This document shows positions 53,466-62,669 of a stretch of DNA of 64,000 nucleotides, piece by piece (the first letter of the stretch is position 1; every line of letters begins with the position of its first letter). Origin of the DNA: Marinobacter sp. S0848L (lineage in GTDB: Bacteria > Pseudomonadota > Gammaproteobacteria > Pseudomonadales > Oleiphilaceae); contig NZ_JALKAQ010000006.1 of the NCBI RefSeq assembly GCF_023016065.1, positions 1-64,000 on the forward strand. Reading direction: 5' to 3'. The position numbers and the translations under genes were made by a program. Under the pieces are notes generated by a model. It saw only the letters and a list, made by a program, of their open reading frames with translations, had not been told where the DNA came from and ran no database searches.

Positions 53466-54005
53466 ATGACGATAAAATTGCTGGTAACCGGCGGCATTCG
53501 TTCTGGCAAAACGGCGATGGCTGAACAGCGCGCGCAGGCGGCGCAAGAGCCGGTGGTGTACGTGGCGACGGCCACGGCAGGCGATGATGAAATGGCCTTG
53601 CGTATTCGCCGGCACCAACAGCAACGGCCCGCTGCTTGGGGCTTGGTTGAAGAGCCGCTGGGATTAGCCCGGGTGCTCAACGATTATCAGGCGCAATCGT
53701 CCAAGCCGCCTCTGCTGCTCATCGATTGTATGAGCCTGTGGCTGAGCAATCTGTTGTTTGCCGAAAGCGGGGTGTTTGAGCGCGAGCGAGCGGATTTTTT
53801 AACCGCCGTTGAGCAGTATGCCGGCTCTGTCGTGGTGGTTACCAATGAGGTCGGGCTGGGCACCATTGGCATGGACCCGCTCACCCGGCGCTTTGCGGAT
53901 GAGCTGGGGTGGTTGAATCAGGCACTGGCCCAGCGTTGTGACGAGGTGGTGATGTCGGTTGCGGGGTTGCCGCTAACGCTCAAAGGCAGCAGTACTTATG
54001 GCTGA
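53466..54005 (+). CDS. cobU: Adenosylcobinamide kinase/guanylyltransferase CobU
   Basis: CobU phosphorylates adenosylcobinamide and adds GMP to activate it for the lower ligand (CobP in Pseudomonas naming). The 179-residue protein starts MTIKLLVTGGIRSGKTAMAE with the P-loop GGIRSGKT (9-16). It also contains LLLIDCMSLWLSNLL and VVVTNEVGLGTIGMDPLTRRFADELG. CAGGAGG lies just before the ATG. Its 3' end overlaps the convergent cobC by 10 bp. Confidence 0.95.
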   Translation: MTIKLLVTGGIRSGKTAMAEQRAQAAQEPVVYVATATAGDDEMALRIRRHQQQRPAAWGLVEEPLGLARVLNDYQAQSSKPPLLLIDCMSLWLSNLLFAESGVFERERADFLTAVEQYAGSVVVVTNEVGLGTIGMDPLTRRFADELGWLNQALAQRCDEVVMSVAGLPLTLKGSSTYG

Positions 54006-54592
54006 TGGCTGATCACGCTGCGAAACAGACCAAATTCAGACTGATCGATCTGAATACGGCTGCGGCAGGCGTAAGGCACGGCAAAGCCGGTGAAGGATTT
54101 CTCCAGCGGTATGCCCAGAACATCAGCCAAGGCCATTCGAATAACGCCACCGTGGCAGACCACCAATACCTTTTGCCCGGACAGTTTTTCCTGCCAACGA
54201 TGGATGCTGTGGATAACCCGGGCGTAAAAGTCGGCGACCGGTTCACCGCCCGGTGGCAGGAAATTAATCGGGTCCTGCCAGAAGCGATTCAGTCGATCGC
54301 CGTAACCGGCCTCGACCTGTTCTGCGGTCAGCCCTTCCCACTCGCCAAAGCCGATTTCCCGGAGTTCGTGTTCGATATGCAGCGGAATGTTCTGTTGCTT
54401 GGCAAGCGTTTCCGCAAACCGTTGGCAGCGGGCCATGGGCGAGCTGACGATGGCATCCCAGTGGTCGGTGCTGGCGATGGCGGCGTGCATTTGCTGCCAG
54501 CCCTGCTCGCTCAACGGGTCATCTTTGCTGCCCCGGAACATCGGGCCGCCTTCGGGTTCGCCGTGGCGGATCAGGTCAAGAAGGGTGGTCAT
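53996..54592 (-). CDS. cobC: Histidine phosphatase, probable alpha-ribazole phosphatase CobC
   Basis: The 198-residue protein is a phosphoglycerate-mutase-like histidine phosphatase: LIRHGEPEGG (catalytic His at about 10) and VVCHGGVIRMA (second His). In this gene setting it should remove phosphate from alpha-ribazole-5'-phosphate or adenosylcobalamin phosphate. cobT lies 6 bp upstream on the same strand, so they are co-expressed. The assignment rests mainly on gene context. Confidence 0.85.
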   Translation of the reverse strand: MTTLLDLIRHGEPEGGPMFRGSKDDPLSEQGWQQMHAAIASTDHWDAIVSSPMARCQRFAETLAKQQNIPLHIEHELREIGFGEWEGLTAEQVEAGYGDRLNRFWQDPINFLPPGGEPVADFYARVIHSIHRWQEKLSGQKVLVVCHGGVIRMALADVLGIPLEKSFTGFAVPYACRSRIQIDQSEFGLFRSVISHQP

Positions 54593-54598
54593 GGTGGT

Positions 54599-55657
54599 TT
54601 ACTCTTCGGATTTTCCGCTGATGTTGGCATCTTCAAAGCTGGCCATGTGATTGTGCAAAGCGCAGGCGGAACGGAGCAAAGGCACCGCTACGGCCGCACC
54701 GCTGCCCTCGCCCAAGCGCATACCGAGATCCAGCAAGGGCGAAGCTTCTAACGCTTCCAACACCGCGTTGTGACCGGGTTCGGCGGAGCGGTGGGCGAAC
54801 AGCAGCCAGTCTCTTACGCACGGTTGCTGGTGTACGGCAATCAATGCAGCGGCCGACACAATAAAACCATCCACAAGCACCGGAATCCCCCGGGCCGTAC
54901 TGCCCATAATAGCGCCCACCAAACCGGCCAGTTCGAATCCGCCTAACGAGGCCAGCACCGTCAGTGGGTCTTTGCTGTCACCGTGGCGGCTTAGTGCGCG
55001 CTCCACCACCGCCGCTTTTCGCGAGACGCCGTCGGCGTTCAGGCCCGTTCCCGGGCCAACCAACTGCTGAGGATGGTGTCCCAGAAGAGCACAGGCGATA
55101 GCCGAAGCGCTGGTGGTGTTGCCAATGCCCATGTCGCCACCGATAAACAAGCGGCAGCCCGCCGTTTTCGCTCGTTCCGCGGCATTGTCGCCGCTGGTCA
55201 GTGCCGTTTCGACCTGCTCGGGTGTCATGGCGAACGTTTGCGCCATATTCGTCGTGGCGGGAGCGATGATTTCGTTAATCACTCCGGGTAACGCCGGCAC
55301 GTCTGCAACGGTGCCGAGATTCACCACTTCCAAACGGGCGCCAAGTTCTTTCGCCATGACGCTGATGGCTGCGCCGCCATCAGCGAAATTGGCAATCATT
55401 TGCGCGGTAACAGCCTGCGGGAAAGCGGATACGCCTTCAGCGCAAACGCCGTGATCACCGGCGAAAATCACCATACGAACCGGATCAACCGTCGGCGTTT
55501 CGCTAGCCGACAAACCTGCGAGCGTAATGGCGACCTGTTCCAACTTACCCAGAGATCCAGGCGGCTTAGTGAGTACTTGCTGACGGGCTGCAGCAAGTTC
55601 TAAATGCGCACTGGAGGGTGTGGGGGGCTGCTGAAGCCAGCTTTTGGGCAGAGGCAT
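54599..55657 (-). CDS. cobT: Nicotinate-nucleotide:dimethylbenzimidazole phosphoribosyltransferase CobT
   Basis: CobT makes alpha-ribazole phosphate, the lower ligand precursor of cobalamin. The 352-residue protein has KPPGSLGKLEQVAITLAGL near the start, VIFAGDHGVCAEGVSAFP and GDMGIGNTTSASAIACALLG (about 174-193). The C-terminal part holds the Glu-rich LGMRLGEGSGAAVAVPLL with the catalytic glutamate. It is divergent from cbiB and followed by cobC. Confidence 0.95.
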   Translation of the reverse strand: MPLPKSWLQQPPTPSSAHLELAAARQQVLTKPPGSLGKLEQVAITLAGLSASETPTVDPVRMVIFAGDHGVCAEGVSAFPQAVTAQMIANFADGGAAISVMAKELGARLEVVNLGTVADVPALPGVINEIIAPATTNMAQTFAMTPEQVETALTSGDNAAERAKTAGCRLFIGGDMGIGNTTSASAIACALLGHHPQQLVGPGTGLNADGVSRKAAVVERALSRHGDSKDPLTVLASLGGFELAGLVGAIMGSTARGIPVLVDGFIVSAAALIAVHQQPCVRDWLLFAHRSAEPGHNAVLEALEASPLLDLGMRLGEGSGAAVAVPLLRSACALHNHMASFEDANISGKSEE

Positions 55658-55761
55658 GGCGTGTTCCTTGTGAACAGAAAGTGGGGATGGTCTATCTGTG
55701 GCCCAATGGTGTCAAGGAGAGGCGTCGGTCGGGTAGACTTGCCGGCATTCTTCATGAGGGT

Positions 55762-56718
55762 ATGGTCTTGGATGCGTTTTCAATGTCGGTCGCCGTATGC
55801 TGTATGGCGGTTTTGCTGGATGTTTTGATTGGTGAGCCGCGCCGCTGGCATCCGTTAGTGGGCTTTGGCCGTGTGGTTGTCTGGATTGAGCGGCGTTTTA
55901 ATCGTCGGCCGCAACAACCGGGCCGTAGCGTGGTGCGTGGTGGTATTGCCGTCGTGTTGTTAACGATGCCCCTGGTGGCCGTGGCAATGGTTTTACAGGA
56001 GCTGTTGAGTGGCTGGGATGCATTAGGGGTACAGGCGGTTGTGCTGTGGCTGGCCATTGCGCTGCGGGGCCTGGCCGAGCACGGCAAAGCCGTATCGGAT
56101 GCCTTGCTGCAAGGGAATGGGGAGCAAGCCCGTACCGCAGTGGGACGCATCGTGAGCCGTGATGCCGAATCGCTTTCTGACAGCGGGGTGGCCGCGGCCG
56201 CAGCCGAGTCCATGTTAGAAAACGGAGCGGATGCCGTGTTTGCCAGCTTGTTCTGGTTTCTGGTGGCGGGCTTGCCGGGTGTGGTTTTGCACCGGCTGGC
56301 GAACACGCTGGATGCCATGTGGGGCTATCGTAACGAGCGCTATCTGTATTTTGGACGCTTTGCCGCCCGGCTGGATGACCTTATGAACTGGGTGCCTGCA
56401 AGACTGACCGCGCTGACCTACGCTCTGCTGGGCAACACGCGGCTGGCGATGTCGTGTTGGTTTCGTCAGGCAAAAACATGGGACAGCCCCAATGCTGGCC
56501 CGGTGATGGCGGCCGGAGCCGGAGCGTTGAGCGTTTCGCTGGGCGGCCCGGCTCCCTATGCCAGCGGCGTTAAACAACGCCCTCGCTTGGGCAGCGGCCC
56601 AGAGGCAACCGCCCGGACAGTTGAAGGGGCTATCGGGCTGGTCCAGCGGGGTGTGGGGCTGTGGTTGATTGTCCTGGCGCTGTTTGCCTTTGGTTTTTGG
56701 GCTGGAGGTGCTGTGTGA
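55762..56718 (+). CDS. cbiB: Adenosylcobinamide-phosphate synthase CbiB
   Basis: CbiB (CobD in aerobic-pathway naming) links aminopropanol phosphate to adenosylcobyrate. The 318-residue membrane protein has about five helices and the motifs DVLIGEPRRWHPLVGFGR (about 19-36), IVSRDAESLSDSGVAAAAAESMLENGADAVFA split at about 150, and NAGPVMAAGAGALSVSLGGPAPY. The ATG at 55762 is the first sensible start; upstream in-frame codons overlap the divergent cobT. cobD follows with a GTGA overlap. Confidence 0.92.
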   Translation: MVLDAFSMSVAVCCMAVLLDVLIGEPRRWHPLVGFGRVVVWIERRFNRRPQQPGRSVVRGGIAVVLLTMPLVAVAMVLQELLSGWDALGVQAVVLWLAIALRGLAEHGKAVSDALLQGNGEQARTAVGRIVSRDAESLSDSGVAAAAAESMLENGADAVFASLFWFLVAGLPGVVLHRLANTLDAMWGYRNERYLYFGRFAARLDDLMNWVPARLTALTYALLGNTRLAMSCWFRQAKTWDSPNAGPVMAAGAGALSVSLGGPAPYASGVKQRPRLGSGPEATARTVEGAIGLVQRGVGLWLIVLALFAFGFWAGGAV

Positions 56719-57761
56719 TTCCGTTTCATTCACCGGAGAGCCCCGAGCACGGCGGCAGGCTGGAAGCCGCGGTGCGCAAATGGGGCATACCCCGAGACCA
56801 GTGGCTGGATCTTTCCACCGGTATTAACCCCGTGCCCTACCCGATCCCCGAGATTCCCTTAGAAGTATGGCAACGCCTGCCCGAGCCGGATGACGGGCTG
56901 GAAAACATCATCCGTCATTGGGCCGGTGCACCGGCCGAGGCGGCCTGTCTGCCTGTGGCGGGTAGCCAGCAAGCCATCATGGCATTACCGGCCGTTCGCA
57001 AGCGCTTGCACGGGCTTGGCCGGGTAGCGGTGCCCATGCCGGGTTACCGGGAGCATGGCCATGCCTGGCAGCGGGCGGGTTTTGATGTGGTGGGTATTTC
57101 AGCGCAACAGGCGCTGGCGGATGATCTGAGCTGGCTGGATTCGGTGGATGTGGTGGTTTGGATTAACCCGAACAATCCGACCGGGCAGGTGCTGTTGCCG
57201 GAGCGATTGTTGGCATGGCGGGAACGGCTAGCGCGGCATGGGGGCTGGTTGGTGGTGGATGAGGCGTTTGTTGAGGGGCTTCCCGATCATAGGCTTGACC
57301 CCTGGGCGGGCGCAGCCAGTCTCGTGATACTGAGATCTTTAGGTAAGTTTTTCGGGCTGGCCGGAATTCGGGCCGGCGCGGTGCTAACGGAGAGTGCGCT
57401 GGCAAGAAGAATTGGTCAAGAACTTGGGCCTTGGCCTGTAAGTGGCCCGACGCGATATCTAATGAAATGGGTGCTGGTAGATGAGGCATGGCAAGCAAAC
57501 GCATTGATCAAGCAGAAAGAAGCCTCGAACAGATTGTCCGCTCTGCTTGAGCAACACGGTCTGGGTGTCCCTAGTGGCACGTTGCTGTTTCAAACGGTAC
57601 GACATCCTCGGGCAGCGGAAATCGCAGACCGACTCGCTCGGTGCGGAGTTCTGGTGCGGTGCTTCGATTCTCCCGAGGCTTTGCGCTTTGGTTTGCCGGC
57701 CGCTGAGGCCAGTTGGCGGTGCTTGGCTGACGCTCTGTCGGGAATTTATATATGTCATTGA
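56715..57761 (+). CDS. cobD: L-threonine-O-3-phosphate decarboxylase CobD
   Basis: CobD produces aminopropanol phosphate for CbiB from threonine phosphate. The 348-residue PLP enzyme of the aminotransferase class I fold shows GGRLEAAVRKWGIP, DLSTGINPVPYP and WINPNNPTGQVLLPERLL. The cofactor lysine is Lys211 in RSLGKFFGLAGIRAG. The GTG start overlaps cbiB's stop as GTGA and has GGAGG upstream. The name follows the Salmonella convention; this function is called CobC in Pseudomonas. Confidence 0.92.
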   Translation: MIPFHSPESPEHGGRLEAAVRKWGIPRDQWLDLSTGINPVPYPIPEIPLEVWQRLPEPDDGLENIIRHWAGAPAEAACLPVAGSQQAIMALPAVRKRLHGLGRVAVPMPGYREHGHAWQRAGFDVVGISAQQALADDLSWLDSVDVVVWINPNNPTGQVLLPERLLAWRERLARHGGWLVVDEAFVEGLPDHRLDPWAGAASLVILRSLGKFFGLAGIRAGAVLTESALARRIGQELGPWPVSGPTRYLMKWVLVDEAWQANALIKQKEASNRLSALLEQHGLGVPSGTLLFQTVRHPRAAEIADRLARCGVLVRCFDSPEALRFGLPAAEASWRCLADALSGIYICH

Positions 57762-57800
57762 CCACCCCCATCTCGGTTGGTAGTCTTGCCCGCGATTTCA

Positions 57801-57996
57801 GGTGCTCTGCATGTTCATTTTAGACTGGCGAAAGTCGGGTGAATACTTAGAGTGAAACGGGAAACTGGTGAGAGTCCAGTACTGCCCCCGCAACGGTAAT
57901 CAGGTTAATCGCAATCCGTTACGCCACTGTGCCGAAGGCATGGGAAGGTGATTGCTCCGGAGCACATGCTCCCCCTGAAAGTCCGGAGACCGGCCT
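57801..57996 (+). ncRNA. Cobalamin riboswitch
   Basis: The 5' region has GGGAA (57870-57874), GGTGAGAGTCCAGTACTG (57878 on) and CCCCCGCAACGGTAA, then GCCACTG (57923-57929), TGGGAAGGTG (57941-57950) and AGTCCGGAGACCGGCC near 57980-57995. These are the conserved blocks of the B12 element, in order and at normal spacing. It lies about 170 bp upstream of btuB. A further stretch, 57997-58140, has possible hairpins (GGAGGG...CCCTCC) that could be the expression platform. Confidence 0.95.
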
Positions 57997-58168
57997 GAAA
58001 GACGGAGATTCTCAACTCCGTACACCAGACGTTGCGGAGGGCCACGGCGGTGGGTGACTAGGCTCATCAGCACTACATGCCCTCCACCCCCGTCCGAAAA
58101 CCTTAATTGTCCTTCGCAGTAACCAAGACCGACCGCGCGGGTGCGTGCGGTGCACTGTGAGTGATGAT

Positions 58169-59962
58169 ATGAATCCTTCGAAGGCCATTCCGGCGTTAAT
58201 TTTGTTGCCTGTATTTGCTTCGGCGGCTGATATTAGCCCCCAAGAAACCCAAAAGCTGAACCCTATTGTAGTGACCGCTACTATGGCACCGAGTACTCAG
58301 GGCGAAAGCTTATCCTCGGTGACGGTGCTTGAAGAGGAAGAAATAACAAGGCAGCAGGCATTGCAGTTTTCGGAACTGTTGGAAAGTCAGCCGGGTATTA
58401 ACGTTACGAATACGGGCTCTTTTGGTAAGCAAACCAGTGTGTTCATTCGGGGGCATGATTCGTCGGGTGCAGTGTTGCTGGTAGATGGTATTCGTTTACG
58501 CTCAGCAACTTCGGGTGCTCCAGCGTGGCAGCACCTGCCGCCCCAGATGATTAAACGCGTGGAAATTGTTCGGGGCAGTCGCAGCAGTTTATATGGTGCG
58601 GATGCGACAGGTGGTGTAATTCAAGCATTTACCTTGCCAGAAACCAAACAGTCGGCGGGCGGTTGGGTGGAAGTTGGTGCAGGTAACTTCGATAGCCAGC
58701 AGTACGGTGCAGGTTTCTCCTTTGCTGAAAGTGACACCAAAGTTAATGTAGGTACTCATTATTTCCGAACCGATGGTGCGCCAGTTGTAATTGGTGGTGA
58801 AGATAAGGCGTACGATAATCATTCCTCAGTGGCGAGCGCTAGCCATGTATTTTCAAATGGAGTGAAAGTTTCTGGTTTATTCCTCAACGCGAATGGAACA
58901 ACAGAGTACGAAGGTGGCGAAACGGATTTTACCCTTCAGACTGCAGGCGCCAGTGTGGAAGCTCCGATCACTCGTTATTGGCGTGCAAAATTGCAGGTTT
59001 CTGATGCAAGAGATGAAGGAGAGTCGTTTGAGCCGGGTAGCTCTCCTAGTTTTTTCGATACTCAAAGCCGCACGACGAGGCTAGAGAATTGGCTGACTTG
59101 GGGCGTACATGAGTTTGTTGTAGGCGCTGAAAGAATGACAGATCAGGTGAGCAGTACAACTGCTTACGAGGAAAGCCGTCGTGCAAATAACGCCTATTTT
59201 GCACAAGCTTTGCTCGGTTTTGGACCTGCAGACGTCCATTTGAGTATTCGTCATGATGATAATGAAGCTTATGGCAAACATACAACTTGGGGCGCTGCGG
59301 CGGGCTACCAGTTTGACCGTCAGCACCGTGTTCGCGTCAGTGCTGGAACCTCATTTAAAGCACCGTCGTTTAACGATTTGTACTGGCCTAATTACGGAGA
59401 CCCAACTCTGGAGCCGGAAGAGGCTATCAGTTATGAGTTAGGGCTTGCGGGACGTTATACCTCCTGGTTCTGGGATGTAGCGATGTTCCAAAGTGACGTG
59501 GACGACCTGTCATTGCCCACCGCGAATGGTGCCAGTAGTGTTCCTGAAGCTCGCCTACGGGGAGTTGAGGCATTTGCAGGGCTAGAAGTAGATAAGTGGC
59601 TTATAAAACTGGCTGGAACCTTTGGAGATTACGAAGATAGCCAGACTGGTGATCAGTTACGGCGCCGTGCAGAGCAATCAATACGTTTGGACGTTGATCG
59701 ATCTATGGGGCGCTGGAGTGTTGGTGGTACTGCTCGCGCAGAGAACCATCGTTTCAACGCTACCGGTGAGCAGGGCCGCTTGCCAGGCTACGGGCTTGTT
59801 GACCTAAGAGCGAGTTGGTCGTTTGCACCAGATTGGGTGACGAAATTGTCCGTTAAAGACGTGTTCGATAAAACATACCATACAGCTAGTCGATGGACCG
59901 GAGACACCTATACAACAGCAGGCCGCACCGCCATGCTGACCGTCCGCTACGACTTTCAATAA
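58169..59962 (+). CDS. btuB: TonB-dependent cobalamin receptor BtuB
   Basis: BtuB is the outer-membrane channel that takes up cobalamin with TonB energy. The 597-residue protein has a signal peptide (about 1-20), TonB box IVVTAT (33-38), plug domain with FSELLESQPGINVTNTGSFG and VEIVRGSRSSLYGADATGGVI, and a barrel ending LTVRYDFQ with the terminal aromatic residue. The ATG at 58169 fits the signal peptide; a GTG at 58145 is also in frame. Base composition is lower in GC than its neighbours by eye. It is governed by the riboswitch upstream and leads the btuB-F-C-D-cbiA operon. Confidence 0.93.
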   Translation: MNPSKAIPALILLPVFASAADISPQETQKLNPIVVTATMAPSTQGESLSSVTVLEEEEITRQQALQFSELLESQPGINVTNTGSFGKQTSVFIRGHDSSGAVLLVDGIRLRSATSGAPAWQHLPPQMIKRVEIVRGSRSSLYGADATGGVIQAFTLPETKQSAGGWVEVGAGNFDSQQYGAGFSFAESDTKVNVGTHYFRTDGAPVVIGGEDKAYDNHSSVASASHVFSNGVKVSGLFLNANGTTEYEGGETDFTLQTAGASVEAPITRYWRAKLQVSDARDEGESFEPGSSPSFFDTQSRTTRLENWLTWGVHEFVVGAERMTDQVSSTTAYEESRRANNAYFAQALLGFGPADVHLSIRHDDNEAYGKHTTWGAAAGYQFDRQHRVRVSAGTSFKAPSFNDLYWPNYGDPTLEPEEAISYELGLAGRYTSWFWDVAMFQSDVDDLSLPTANGASSVPEARLRGVEAFAGLEVDKWLIKLAGTFGDYEDSQTGDQLRRRAEQSIRLDVDRSMGRWSVGGTARAENHRFNATGEQGRLPGYGLVDLRASWSFAPDWVTKLSVKDVFDKTYHTASRWTGDTYTTAGRTAMLTVRYDFQ

Positions 59963-59990
59963 CGTTTATTGATACTGCCGGGAGGTGCCA

Positions 59991-60878
59991 GTGATAAAGT
60001 GGAAAGCTGTAGCCCTGCTTTTAGGCTTGATGCTACTGGCACCATTCGGGGTGGCAGCCCCGGTTTGCGTAACGGATGATCAAGGGGAAGAACTTTGCCT
60101 GGATCATCAGGCCAAACGCATCGCCACGTTGTCTCCTGGCGCCACGGAACTGGCATTTGCCGCGGGAGCGGGCGACAAGGTGGTCGCTGTGGTGAATTAC
60201 AGCGATTACCCTGAAGCCGCCCTCAAATTACCTTTGGTGGGTAATCACACCCGGATAGATCTGGAAGCGTTATTGGCGCTGAAGCCCGATTTGGTGATCA
60301 CCTGGCGAACCGGTAATCCCCCGGCGCAAATGGAGATGCTGAGAGCACTCGGCTTGCCCATGTTTGCCATTGAACCACGCACCTTCGAGGGCGTTTCCAA
60401 AGTTATTGAACAGCTCTCAATACTGGCGGGTACGGAAAAGGAGGGGTTTGCGGAAGCGGAACGTTTCCGTAAAGGGATCGCCGTGATTGCAAAGCAGTAC
60501 CGCGACGCAGAGCCCATACCGGTCTTCTATCAAGTTTGGCAGACGCCGCTGATGACGATCAATGATAACCATCTGATTGGTAAGGTAATTCGGCTTTGCG
60601 GTGGGGTGAATGTGTTTGGCGATATGCCGCGACTGGTGCCGAGAATCAGTGCAGAAGTGGTGTTAGAGACCGACCCTCATGCAATCATCACAGGAAGCGT
60701 TGAGGGTGCCGAAGATAACCAGCTTGATCGCTGGAAGAGTTACACCGGAATGACTGCCGTGGCAAAAAATAACTTGTTCTTTGTCCCGGCATCACCCATC
60801 TCAAGGCCGACGCCCAGACTTCTCGAGGCGAGCCGGGACATTTGCCAAAGACTGGATGTTGCCCGTGAACGCGAGTAA
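59991..60878 (+). CDS. btuF: Cobalamin-binding periplasmic protein BtuF
   Basis: BtuF delivers cobalamin to BtuCD. The 295-residue protein has a signal peptide (KWKAVALLLGLMLLAPFGVAA, about 3-23) and a two-lobe metal-chelate binding fold with IATLSPGATELAFAAGAGDKVVAVVNYSDYP (split at about 60) and LKPDLVITWRTGNPP. The GTG at 59991 is chosen because GGGAGG lies 5 bases upstream. It follows btuB after 28 bp. Confidence 0.9.
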   Translation: MIKWKAVALLLGLMLLAPFGVAAPVCVTDDQGEELCLDHQAKRIATLSPGATELAFAAGAGDKVVAVVNYSDYPEAALKLPLVGNHTRIDLEALLALKPDLVITWRTGNPPAQMEMLRALGLPMFAIEPRTFEGVSKVIEQLSILAGTEKEGFAEAERFRKGIAVIAKQYRDAEPIPVFYQVWQTPLMTINDNHLIGKVIRLCGGVNVFGDMPRLVPRISAEVVLETDPHAIITGSVEGAEDNQLDRWKSYTGMTAVAKNNLFFVPASPISRPTPRLLEASRDICQRLDVARERE

Positions 60879-60914
60879 GGCCTGCAAACACCCGTGTAAA
60901 CAGGTGCCAGTAAG

Positions 60915-61874
60915 ATGACTCGCTCTTTACTGGTACTCGGCGCGATTTCTCTGGCCGCGCTGATATTGGCCTTGGCCATCGGCAGCGTGAATATTGCGCC
61001 CTCAGAACTCTGGGCTGTCATCCAGGGTGAAGGCAGCGCATTGCATCGCACCTTGTTGCTGGACCTGCGTCTGCCGCGCACCCTTGCGGCTTTCGCGACC
61101 GGTGGCCTGTTAGCGGTAGCGGGTGCCCTGATGCAGGTGCTACTGCGCAACCCGCTGGCGGACCCTTATGTGCTGGGGTTGTCTGGTGGCGCCGCTGTTG
61201 GTGCGTTGTTGGCAATGCTGACCGGAATGGGAGCCTTTGTGATCTCGGGGTCAGCCTTTGCCGGTGCCATGCTGGCAATGGTGTTGGTGTTTGGCCTTGC
61301 CCACGGCACGGGCAGTTGGACGGCCTCGCGTCTGCTGCTGACCGGTGTTGTAGTGGCTGCCGGCTGGGGGGCAGTGATTACGCTCATGCTGGCGGTTACC
61401 CCGTCTTACAAGCTTCCCGGCATGTTGTATTGGCTAATGGGCGATGTTTCCTACGCGCGCACGCCGTGGCCCGCATTGGTGGTTCTGATATTCGCGATCG
61501 CGGTGATTTTACCGCTTGCTCGTAATCTGAACGTGCTGGCGCGTGGCCCGATGCAGGCAGCGGCACTCGGGGTGTCGGTACGGCCGCTGGAGTGGACTAT
61601 CTATGTGCTCGCCAGCCTCCTGACCGCGACGGCGGTAACAACCGCAGGCAGTATCGGGTTTGTAGGCCTGATTGTGCCGCATATGCTTCGCCTGGTATTA
61701 GGCAACGATCAGCGCATCATCCTGCCGGCCAGTGCCTTGGCTGGCGGCACCCTGCTTGTTTTGGCGGATACTCTCGCCCGCACGGTGATCGCGCCTGAGC
61801 AGCTTCCGGTGGGCGTTATTACTGCCTTGCTGGGTGTGCCAACCTTCCTGTATCTACTGCACCGGAGCCGTTAA
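60915..61874 (+). CDS. btuC: FecCD-type cobalamin ABC permease BtuC
   Basis: The 319-residue permease has about ten hydrophobic helices. Its motifs DLRLPRTLAAFATGGLLAVAGALMQ and NPLADPYVLGLSGGAAVGALL are those of the FecCD/BtuC class. SIGFVGLIVPHMLRLVLGNDQR is the helix contacting the ATPase. It overlaps btuD by one base (TAATG). Cobalamin is inferred as substrate from btuB, btuF and the riboswitch. Confidence 0.92.
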   Translation: MTRSLLVLGAISLAALILALAIGSVNIAPSELWAVIQGEGSALHRTLLLDLRLPRTLAAFATGGLLAVAGALMQVLLRNPLADPYVLGLSGGAAVGALLAMLTGMGAFVISGSAFAGAMLAMVLVFGLAHGTGSWTASRLLLTGVVVAAGWGAVITLMLAVTPSYKLPGMLYWLMGDVSYARTPWPALVVLIFAIAVILPLARNLNVLARGPMQAAALGVSVRPLEWTIYVLASLLTATAVTTAGSIGFVGLIVPHMLRLVLGNDQRIILPASALAGGTLLVLADTLARTVIAPEQLPVGVITALLGVPTFLYLLHRSR

Positions 61875-62647
61875 TGAGCACGCTGCATACTCGCGATTTG
61901 ATCATAAACGTGCCCGGCAGAGCAGACGGTTTTCCTCTTAATTTGAGTGTCGAGCCCGGTCAGACGTGGGGCGTGCTAGGCCCTAATGGGGCCGGGAAAA
62001 CCACGCTGTTGCATACCCTCGCGGGCTTATTACCTGCGCGCACTGGTCGGGTTGTCTTGAACGACGCCCCGCTGATTGAGCTAAAGCGCCGCGATATTGC
62101 CCGGAAGCTGGGGTTAGTGTTTCAGGAGCGGCAAGACAGTTTTCCCGCAACGGTCATGGAAACCGCACTGATTGGGCGTCACCCATGGTTGTCGCCCTGG
62201 GAAAGTGAACAAGCCGATGACCAAACTCGTGCGCAACAGGCATTGGCGGCGCTGGACGTCGATCATTTGTCTGACCGATTGCTCAGCACCTTGTCGGGCG
62301 GCGAGCGTCAGCGGGTTGCGATCGCAACACTGATGACCCAAAACCCCGATATCTGGCTGCTTGACGAGCCTACCAACCACCTCGATCTGCACCATCAGGT
62401 CAAAGTAATGAGTCTGCTCAGAGATCAGTCGGATGCAGGAAAGGCAGTGTTCATGTGTCTGCACGACCTGAATCTGGCCGCACGCTGGTGCAGCCACGTA
62501 TTGCTGCTTTACCCCAATGGCGATGCTTGTTGGGGGCCCGCTGACAGCATGTTGAAACCATCCGCACTTGAGCAGTTGTATAACCAGAAACTGGTGACCG
62601 TAGAGGCCGATGGCGCACCGGTGTTCGTTCCTGTGAGCGCCGGTTAA
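61874..62647 (+). CDS. btuD: Cobalamin ABC transporter ATP-binding protein BtuD
   Basis: The 257-residue ATPase has Walker A GPNGAGKTT (36-44), TLSGGERQRVAIATLM signature and WLLDEPTNHLDLHHQ as Walker B plus D-loop. It energises BtuC. The C-terminus FVPVSAG is short. It follows btuC by overlap and precedes cbiA by 22 bp. Confidence 0.93.
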   Translation: MSTLHTRDLIINVPGRADGFPLNLSVEPGQTWGVLGPNGAGKTTLLHTLAGLLPARTGRVVLNDAPLIELKRRDIARKLGLVFQERQDSFPATVMETALIGRHPWLSPWESEQADDQTRAQQALAALDVDHLSDRLLSTLSGGERQRVAIATLMTQNPDIWLLDEPTNHLDLHHQVKVMSLLRDQSDAGKAVFMCLHDLNLAARWCSHVLLLYPNGDACWGPADSMLKPSALEQLYNQKLVTVEADGAPVFVPVSAG

Positions 62648-62669
62648 TAACGATGACAAGGGTAAAACT

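Noticed and set aside
55658..55761. Second cobalamin riboswitch between cobT and cbiB
   Set aside because: The 104-bp gap is too short for the element and lacks the GCCACTG block.
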